11,153 bases of DNA. Origin: an uncultured Collinsella sp. Lineage in GTDB: Bacteria > Actinomycetota > Coriobacteriia > Coriobacteriales > Coriobacteriaceae. Location: contig URHQ01000069.1 of NCBI GenBank assembly GCA_900547655.1, forward strand, positions 1 through 11,153, written 5' to 3'. Every line of letters starts with the position of its first letter. The first letter of the stretch is position 1. A program made the translations under genes and the position numbers. Below, in pieces: positions 6,974 through 11,153 of this stretch. A model generated the notes under the pieces. The model did no database searches. It was not told where the DNA came from and was given only the letters and a program-made list of their open reading frames with translations.

Positions 6974-6994
6974 ATACCTAACGAATTGTTTGTT
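6929..6994 (+). repeat. Pair of 15-nt direct repeats overlapping the candidate operator
   Basis: AACAAAAAGTTTGTT at 6929-6943 and AACGAATTGTTTGTT at 6980-6994 agree at 12 of 15 positions and start 51 bp apart, close to five helical turns. The first copy is itself a 6-bp perfect inverted repeat around AAG and overlaps the left operator arm. Both lie in the AT-rich part of the intergenic region. Confidence 0.45.
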
Positions 6995-7113
6995 GCCGTA
7001 ATCGGTACTTTTTCGCCGCCGAACGGTCATGAATTGCCTTGTTGATGGATTTGTTTGCGGTCATGTGTGGTTTATGGCACAGTGAGCCCAAACTAATTTT
7101 TAGGAAGGCACCT

Positions 7114-7767
7114 ATGACCCCCGCACAGATTGAGTTTTATAAGCGCCTTGCACACGGCCTGGCGCTCCAATTTGGCCCCAACTGCGAAATCGTCGTCCAC
7201 GATCTGGAGACCGAGGACGTGGACCACTCCATCGTAGTGATCGAAAACGGCCACGTCAGCGGACGCAAACTGGGTGACGGCCCCAGCCATATCGTGTTTG
7301 AGTCCATGCACGAGGGCGCCACCGACGTACACGACCGCGAGCCATACCTCACCAAAACCACCGATGGCAAGCTGCTCAAGTCCTCGACGATCTTTATCCG
7401 CAACGATGAGGGCAAACCCGTCGGCATTTTGGGCATCAACTTTGACATTACGCTTATGAAGGCTTTTGAGCGTTCGCTCGACGCCTTTACCGGCACCGGC
7501 GGCACGGGCTATACCGAGCCCGAGCCTATTACCAAGAACATCGGCGACCTGCTCGAGGACCTGCTGCACGAGTGCGAGCAGTTTGTGGGCAAGCCCGCGG
7601 CACTCATGACCAAAGACGAGCGCATTCGTGCCATTGGCTACCTCGACCGTCGCGGCGCCTTTCTCATTTCCAAGTCGAGCGAGCGCGCCTGCGAGTTCTT
7701 TGGCATCTCCAAGTACAGCTTCTATAGCTACCTCAATGAGGCCAAGGCGGCGGCCGGCGACAAGTAG
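7114..7767 (+). CDS. YheO/DauR-type transcriptional regulator (PAS_6 plus HTH_22)
   Basis: The protein is 217 aa. Residues about 5-115 form the YheO-like PAS sensor domain, with IVVHDLE, the SHIVFESMHEG region and GILGINFDIT as recognisable stretches. Residues about 150-210 form the HTH_22 domain, with TKDERIRAIGYLDRRGAFLI followed by the recognition-helix region ACEFFGISKYSFYSYLNEA. DauR, the characterised relative, controls D-amino-acid catabolism. The ligand here is unknown, but the gene is divergent from ygeX and so is the likely regulator of the catabolic block. ATG at 7114 is used because AGGAAGG (7102-7108) is 5 nt upstream; an earlier in-frame start would lack such a site. The inverted repeat at 6925-6973 may be its target. 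The 124 nt after its stop hold only a weak ACTCGC/GCGAGT stem. Confidence 0.9.
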   Translation: MTPAQIEFYKRLAHGLALQFGPNCEIVVHDLETEDVDHSIVVIENGHVSGRKLGDGPSHIVFESMHEGATDVHDREPYLTKTTDGKLLKSSTIFIRNDEGKPVGILGINFDITLMKAFERSLDAFTGTGGTGYTEPEPITKNIGDLLEDLLHECEQFVGKPAALMTKDERIRAIGYLDRRGAFLISKSSERACEFFGISKYSFYSYLNEAKAAAGDK

Positions 7768-7851
7768 GCACTCGCCCGGATTGCCCCTCCCCCTTTTGGG
7801 TGCGAGTTCTGGAAAGCACGAATCCAAGACCGGGCCGCTTGGGAAGTTCCA

Positions 7852-7857
7852 TATAAT
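7852..7857 (+). promoter_or_regulatory. Perfect -10 box (TATAAT) upstream of the 328-aa membrane protein gene
   Basis: TATAAT at 7852-7857 lies 35 nt before the ATG at 7892. At 16-18 nt upstream I see no good -35 box (GACCGG region). The position suits a separate transcript for the membrane protein rather than read-through from the regulator. Confidence 0.4.
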
Positions 7858-7891
7858 CGATGTCATTAGTATTTCGAAAGGATGGAACAGA

Positions 7892-8878
7892 ATGGCGTTG
7901 AGCAAGGCATCATGCACCGGTCGCGGATTGATTCCGGCAATTGGTGGACATGTGCACCGCATGTTCGATGAGGGTGAAGACGACCTGTTTTCGCTAAGCC
8001 TTGACGACGTGATGGATGATCGCCCGTGGACCGCCGACGAACTCATGGGCGGCGGGGCTCGCCCGTCAAGCCCCGATCCCACACTTGCGCCTAAGCCCGT
8101 ATCTGTGCCGACTCCTGCGCAGTCGCCTGTTTCGACGCCAGCGCCTACGCCCGCACCCACTTCGGCGCCCACGCCCGCTCCCCGCCCCGCAAGCGACCCG
8201 TCCGAGACTGCGGCATTTCTCGCTGCAGCGACGCAGGGCAAATCGGCCGACAGCACCGTTATGTACAGCGCCCAGCAGTTGCCTGTTCCTGCGGCACGCA
8301 AGCCTCCGGTCGCAAGGCTCGATGAGCCCGTTGCCCATCAGGTTGCCTACGATTCCTGGGCTGCAGCCGATCTGGATGAGACCTCTACCGGCATGCCGGC
8401 GCTCGATGTTCCAGTTAACCCGCTTTTTGCCGCCAACACGAGCGCCGCGGACTATGAGGGCGGTGCGGCATATTCCGATTATTCCGATGGCTATGCTGGC
8501 AACGGTCGCATCGAGACCGAGGATTATGACACCGCATCGAGCGATTATCTCAACGATCCGTACGCTGCCACGCCTGCACCGGAATATGACCCGGAGGCCG
8601 CGTCCGCGCCGGCGTATACCAAGAGCACGGGCGAAGAGCGCTTCGCCGATTATTACGCCGAGGAAAAGGCGCTGCGTTTCTCGGAATTTCCGCAGGCAGT
8701 CAAGGTTGCCTTTATCGCCATTGTCATTGCCCTGCTCGGTGTCATTGCGTTTGAGGGATTCCAGCTGTTCCGCGGCCCCACCCAAGCGGAGTCGGAGACC
8801 CAGCAAAGAGAAGACGATAACCAGTACCTGGACATCAACACCCTCAAGGGCGACCCCAACGACGGGGACGACGAATAA
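7892..8878 (+). CDS. Single-pass membrane protein with Pro/Thr/Ala-rich and Tyr/Asp-rich linker; function unknown
   Basis: I do not recognise a family for this 328-aa protein. ATG at 7892 has GAAAGGA (7876-7882) 9 nt upstream; the ATG at 7882 is out of frame and closes quickly. The N-terminus (about 1-55) is acidic and includes DEGEDDLF and SLDDVMDD. Residues about 60-105 are low complexity, built from PTPAPT-like units. Residues about 185-262 are rich in Tyr, Asp, Glu and Ala (DYEGG, YSDYSDGY, DYDTASSDY), with an ADYYAEEKALRF segment at 252-263. One hydrophobic helix lies at about 268-290 (VKVAFIAIVIALLGVIAFEGF). A short acidic tail follows (NDGDDE end). There is no signal peptide, so the long disordered region probably stays on the cytoplasmic side with a C-terminal anchor, or the short tail does; topology is unsure. 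It may be a scaffold or envelope-associated protein. A strong terminator follows at once. Confidence 0.75.
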   Translation: MALSKASCTGRGLIPAIGGHVHRMFDEGEDDLFSLSLDDVMDDRPWTADELMGGGARPSSPDPTLAPKPVSVPTPAQSPVSTPAPTPAPTSAPTPAPRPASDPSETAAFLAAATQGKSADSTVMYSAQQLPVPAARKPPVARLDEPVAHQVAYDSWAAADLDETSTGMPALDVPVNPLFAANTSAADYEGGAAYSDYSDGYAGNGRIETEDYDTASSDYLNDPYAATPAPEYDPEAASAPAYTKSTGEERFADYYAEEKALRFSEFPQAVKVAFIAIVIALLGVIAFEGFQLFRGPTQAESETQQREDDNQYLDINTLKGDPNDGDDE

Positions 8879-8907
8879 CAAATACCAAAAATTGAGGGTC
8901 GTAGACC

Positions 8908-8949
8908 AAATCAACCCCGTGCGCTCATTGCCGCACGGGGTTGATTTTT
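8908..8949 (+). terminator. Strong intrinsic terminator after the 328-aa membrane protein
   Basis: A perfect 16-bp stem (8908-8923 with 8932-8947) closes an 8-nt loop and ends in five T residues (8945-8949). It starts 29 nt after the stop at 8878. The arms contain AACCCCGTGCG and CGCACGGGGTT. This is a textbook factor-independent terminator. Confidence 0.93.
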
Positions 8950-8970
8950 GTCCGCGCGCGCTGATAGACT
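8941..8970 (+). promoter_or_regulatory. Candidate promoter for the 140-aa gene, overlapping the terminator
   Basis: TTGATT at 8941-8946 lies in the terminator's descending arm. After 18 nt comes TAGACT (8965-8970). The match is moderate. If used, transcription would start near 8977 and run at once into the hairpin at 8975-8997. Confidence 0.35.
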
Positions 8971-8974
8971 CCAT

Positions 8975-9001
8975 CGTGCCCGCAAGGAGCGGGCGCGTTT
9001 T
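8975..9001 (+). terminator. Terminator-like hairpin in the leader of the 140-aa gene (possible attenuator or backup terminator)
   Basis: CGTGCCCGC (8975-8983) pairs with GCGGGCGCG (8989-8997) as a 9-bp stem including one G-U, with loop AAGGA and then TTTTA. It lies only 25 nt beyond the first terminator and about 95 nt before the ATG at 9096. It could be a second terminator in tandem or an attenuator in a 5' leader. Confidence 0.5.
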
Positions 9002-9095
9002 ATCCAGAGTCGGGGTAGAGAGTTGGCTCCACGATCCCGACGCCAACCGGCCAAGAGGCACGGTGGCCCTGCCAGCATCGATGAAAGGAGTCCGT

Positions 9096-9518
9096 ATGGA
9101 CAATTTCTCTGTGCGCAGCGAGCGCAACTTCCACAATCTGGCAGCGAAGCCAAAACGAATGCATCTTCTGGACGGGCCGAGCGGCTATGCCTCGGCCATG
9201 GTCAAGAGCAGTCTCTCCCACCAGATGCGTTTTACCGTGCAGCTGCTCGAGGAAGAGCTCTGTGCTGCTGGAAATCCGCACGTACTGCAGATCAAGCTGC
9301 TCGGAGACGACTCGCGCGAGCCGTCCAGCTGGAAGTTCTTTGCCGACGGCGTGTGCGTCGCGGACGGATCCGGTGCCTTTGCCCGCGAGTGCTTCTGCGA
9401 GGGAGCCGAGGTATTCCTGGACCTGTGCCGCGACGCCGTCGAGGCTGCCGAGCTGCGCCATTGGAGTCAAAGGGAGTACGAGCTGCTGAGTGCCGCACGC
9501 GGGATTGCGGAGGTGTAG
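9096..9518 (+). CDS. 140-aa conserved-looking hypothetical protein
   Basis: ATG at 9096 has AAAGGAG (9084-9090) 5 nt upstream, so this start is preferred to an in-frame ATG at 9081 that lies across that site. The protein is soluble, with no signal peptide or membrane segment. It opens with a polar and basic stretch (RSERNFHNLAAKPKR). Its middle (about 41-112) alternates hydrophobic strands and helices, with VLQIKLLGDD at 63-72, WKFFADGVCVADG at 79-91 and FLDLCRDAVEAAEL at 107-120. Cysteines are at 56, 87, 99, 101 and 111; C99-F-C101 is a close pair but is not enough for a metal-site claim. I do not recognise a family. It stands alone between a tandem terminator region and the convergent DUF262 gene. 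Confidence 0.7.
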   Translation: MDNFSVRSERNFHNLAAKPKRMHLLDGPSGYASAMVKSSLSHQMRFTVQLLEEELCAAGNPHVLQIKLLGDDSREPSSWKFFADGVCVADGSGAFARECFCEGAEVFLDLCRDAVEAAELRHWSQREYELLSAARGIAEV

Positions 9519-9550
9519 GTGGGCAGATAAGCCATCGGCAATTCCGAGAT

Positions 9551-9585
9551 GGCAAGGGCCGAGAATTAGATTCCCGGCCCTTGCC
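9551..9585. terminator. Two-way hairpin between convergent genes
   Basis: A perfect 11-bp stem (GGCAAGGGCCG 9551-9561 with 9575-9585) is followed, after one A/C mismatch, by an inner GAAT/ATTC stem around TAG. It reaches the last base of the DUF262 gene's stop codon (9585-9587) and begins 33 nt after the 140-aa gene's stop. There is no long T tract on either side. Its place between two convergent stops supports shared termination. Confidence 0.65.
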
Positions 9586-11105
9586 TAGCACTGCTTTATA
9601 AGATCGAGTACCGCGGGAATGTCATCGGCATTCCGAAGGGCAACATAGGTTGGTAGGCCCGGGCCAAATCCACCCTGTGTGCGTTTGTCCTGGCATATGT
9701 CCTCTGGATCCGTTAGATCATCCACACTCTTTGCCAGGCCGACGGCAATCCAACCACCGTTGCTGGTCCTGCCTTCTAGCACGGCATGCAGTTTTCGCTT
9801 GCCCGACCTGAAGCCCACATAGTACTTGGCTATATAGGACTCCCACGAAGGGTTACCACTCAGAACGGACTCGCGTACCTCATCGAAAAGTTTCTGGTTG
9901 AGTCCGCCTTCAGCAAAAGTGGGGTGATTCTCCTGCAAAGTCCAGACAGGAGCCTCGTCAGACTCCCCACGAGAAGGACGGTACTTGTCGACGACATCTG
10001 CCGGAAGGTCGGGATATTTCCATATCTCACATGCCTCTTTCGCCAGCTCGTCCGCGCGCTGCCCAATCTCCGCCTCGCCCCATTTTTCATGCGAGGCGAT
10101 CGACTTGTTCAGGTGGAGCGGACTGCACTTAAGCCCCACGCCAGGAAGATTGAGCTTGTCCGAGAACGACCGGTTTGAGTACTCCTGGTTGTAGCCCGTC
10201 AGCGTTAGATTTCCCAAGTTATTGCACAGCCTGTCATGGACGTCTTCCCAGTTCTCGCCAAGCGATTCCTTCCAGCCGTGCTCATCATCAATCGTCTGGG
10301 GCATGACGTGCTCGATCTGGTAATCGTCAGCCGAGATGGACTCCTTCGGGTGGTGCCAGTTCTCCATGCGCTCCAGGTAATAGCGCTTTTTGGAGAAGCG
10401 GTTGTAGCAGTCACGCGTCTTAAACTCCTCGACAAAATGCTCGTCTGTCGGGAAGTACGCAGTCATACCGCTACTGTGGATAAGGAGCATCGCCGTAACG
10501 TACTCCTCTATATCGTCCTGTTGCTCAAGATTGCGATACATGCCGGCAAAGAAATTATTTAGACCCGTGGTAAGCCTGCCGCAAACCGCCCGCCTGAACA
10601 GAAACGACTCGATGGTCTCGCAGATACGGAGAAACGCATTGCGGTTCAACATATTTCCCTCGTAAACCGAGTAAAGCAGCATCAAAAGGGGCCTGATCTG
10701 CTTCACATCAAGGCTTACGATTCTGCCGAATACTTGGTGCAGGCCATCGTCTTTCTCCTTGCCAAGGAACAACCTGGCATATCTTTGCGCATATTCGCGG
10801 AGTTCCTTCAGCAGGCCCTCGGTATCTCCATCGTAGTCATCAGCGAAATAGCGTTTGAACTCATGGTAGGCCTCGTTTTCCTTCGGCATCCTATTGGGAA
10901 CCTTGAGCCACAGCCAGTACCAGATAAATGCATTGAACTCTTCCTCGCCGCCTTTTCCGAACAAGCGCTCGAGCGGATGCCAGTAACCCTCGTAAAGCTT
11001 GGTCTGCTCGTCGTTGGGAAGCGACATAAGAACGTAGTTACGAATGAGATCAATAGGCGTGAGCGGCTTACCCTTGGAGTTCATAGACTCAAATATGAGC
11101 TGGGC
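9585..11105 (-). CDS. DUF262/DUF1524 (GmrSD-like) protein, 5' truncated at contig end
   Basis: 506 residues of the C-terminal part are visible. The first genuine residues AQLIFESMNSKGKPL and the following DLIRNYVL are the end of a DUF262 (ParB/Srx-like nucleotide-hydrolysing) domain. A helical middle contains ESFLFRRAVCGRLTTGLNNFF at about 166-186. The DUF1524 His-Me-type nuclease motif follows: IEHVMPQ with H266, then GNLTLTGYN with N299 and N306, and YSNRSFSDK with N311 and K317. About 150 further residues end in a domain resembling the C-terminal domain often attached to these proteins. Family members include GmrSD, a type IV enzyme that cuts modified phage DNA, and BrxU/SspE defence nucleases. 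A defence role is inferred from the family. The HNH residues are present. The start and most of DUF262 lie beyond the contig end; the five residues MYKRQ that appear before Ala-1 come from adapter. Confidence 0.9.
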   Translation of the reverse strand, partial: AQLIFESMNSKGKPLTPIDLIRNYVLMSLPNDEQTKLYEGYWHPLERLFGKGGEEEFNAFIWYWLWLKVPNRMPKENEAYHEFKRYFADDYDGDTEGLLKELREYAQRYARLFLGKEKDDGLHQVFGRIVSLDVKQIRPLLMLLYSVYEGNMLNRNAFLRICETIESFLFRRAVCGRLTTGLNNFFAGMYRNLEQQDDIEEYVTAMLLIHSSGMTAYFPTDEHFVEEFKTRDCYNRFSKKRYYLERMENWHHPKESISADDYQIEHVMPQTIDDEHGWKESLGENWEDVHDRLCNNLGNLTLTGYNQEYSNRSFSDKLNLPGVGLKCSPLHLNKSIASHEKWGEAEIGQRADELAKEACEIWKYPDLPADVVDKYRPSRGESDEAPVWTLQENHPTFAEGGLNQKLFDEVRESVLSGNPSWESYIAKYYVGFRSGKRKLHAVLEGRTSNGGWIAVGLAKSVDDLTDPEDICQDKRTQGGFGPGLPTYVALRNADDIPAVLDLIKQC

Positions 11106-11153
11106 CTGTCTCTTATACACATCTCCGAGCCCACGAGACCGGAGCCTATCTCG
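11106..11153 (+). other. Illumina Nextera adapter (not genomic)
   Basis: CTGTCTCTTATACACATCT (11106-11124) is the Tn5 mosaic end used in Nextera libraries. CCGAGCCCACGAGAC (11125-11139) is the read-2 adapter stem. CGGAGCCT (11140-11147) is in the i7 index position, and I recall it as Nextera index N720. ATCTCG (11148-11153) begins the P7 sequence. The order and spacing match a read running through a short insert into the adapter. These bases should be removed from the contig. Confidence 0.98.

Noticed and set aside
6837..7113. A CRP-like site or a defined sigma-70 promoter for ygeX or the regulator
   Set aside because: A TCACA half-site lacks its partner TGTGA at the right spacing, and I found no -35/-10 pair with good matches and spacing on either strand.
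7770..7807. Terminator after the regulator gene
   Set aside because: Only a 6-bp ACTCGC/GCGAGT stem with a bulged extension, a loop of over 20 nt and no T tract; too weak to call.
8060..8195. Tandem DNA repeat or CRISPR-like array
   Set aside because: The repetition reflects Pro/Thr/Ala codons in a low-complexity protein segment. There are no constant repeats with unique spacers.
7093..9136. - strand open frames of 402 and 356 codons opposite the regulator and membrane protein
   Set aside because: The Gly/Val/Ala-rich repeat and the Arg-rich runs are reverse readings of the Pro-rich coding repeat. The + strand genes have proper ribosome sites and domains.
11106..11153. Transposon end at the right edge
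   Set aside because: The mosaic end is a Tn5-derived sequence, but it is followed by the synthetic adapter, index and P7 start, so it comes from library preparation.

Overview
The window looks like the end of one contig from a high-GC, anaerobic gut-type actinobacterium, most likely of the Coriobacteriia (Collinsella-like). That placement is inferred from base composition, strong Shine-Dalgarno sites and gene content; no rRNA or other taxonomic marker is present. The last 48 bases (11106-11153) are not genomic. They are Illumina Nextera adapter, so real sequence stops at 11105.

Positions 1-6836 carry a block of the selenium-dependent molybdenum hydroxylase / anaerobic purine-urate breakdown cluster known from E. 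coli (yge/yqe/hyu genes) and from gut anaerobes. At the left edge is the 3' end of yqeC on the + strand. Convergent to it, on the - strand and in transcription order, are ygeX (2,3-diaminopropionate ammonia-lyase), ygeY (M20 metallopeptidase/deacylase), ygeW (knotted carbamoyltransferase), mocA/ygfJ (molybdopterin cytidylyltransferase) and hydA/hyuA (cyclic amidohydrolase). The likely division of labour is this. MocA and YqeC help mature a molybdenum hydroxylase whose genes lie outside the window. HydA, YgeY, YgeW and YgeX open rings and break the resulting ureido and diamino intermediates down to pyruvate, ammonia and possibly carbamoyl phosphate. The hydroxylase, ssnA, ygfK and carbamate kinase are not seen. 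A clear intrinsic terminator after ygeW, candidate promoters before ygeY and ygeW, and a 118-nt structured element between ygeX and ygeY suggest several transcription units rather than one operon.

Divergent from ygeX is a YheO/DauR-type regulator (PAS plus HTH) at 7114-7767. The 277-nt space between them holds a 14-nt-arm inverted repeat and a related direct repeat, which are the best candidates for its operator.

Positions 7892-9518 hold two genes I cannot name: a 328-aa single-pass membrane protein with a Pro/Thr/Ala-rich stretch and a Tyr/Asp-rich stretch, and a 140-aa soluble protein. Between them are a textbook terminator, a candidate promoter overlapping it, and a second terminator-like hairpin in the leader.

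Positions 9585-11105 (- strand) carry the C-terminal part of a DUF262/DUF1524 (GmrSD-like) protein, probably a modification-dependent restriction or phage-defence nuclease. Its base composition is lower in GC than the catabolic genes. Its N-terminus is lost at the contig end, where adapter sequence creates a false start.
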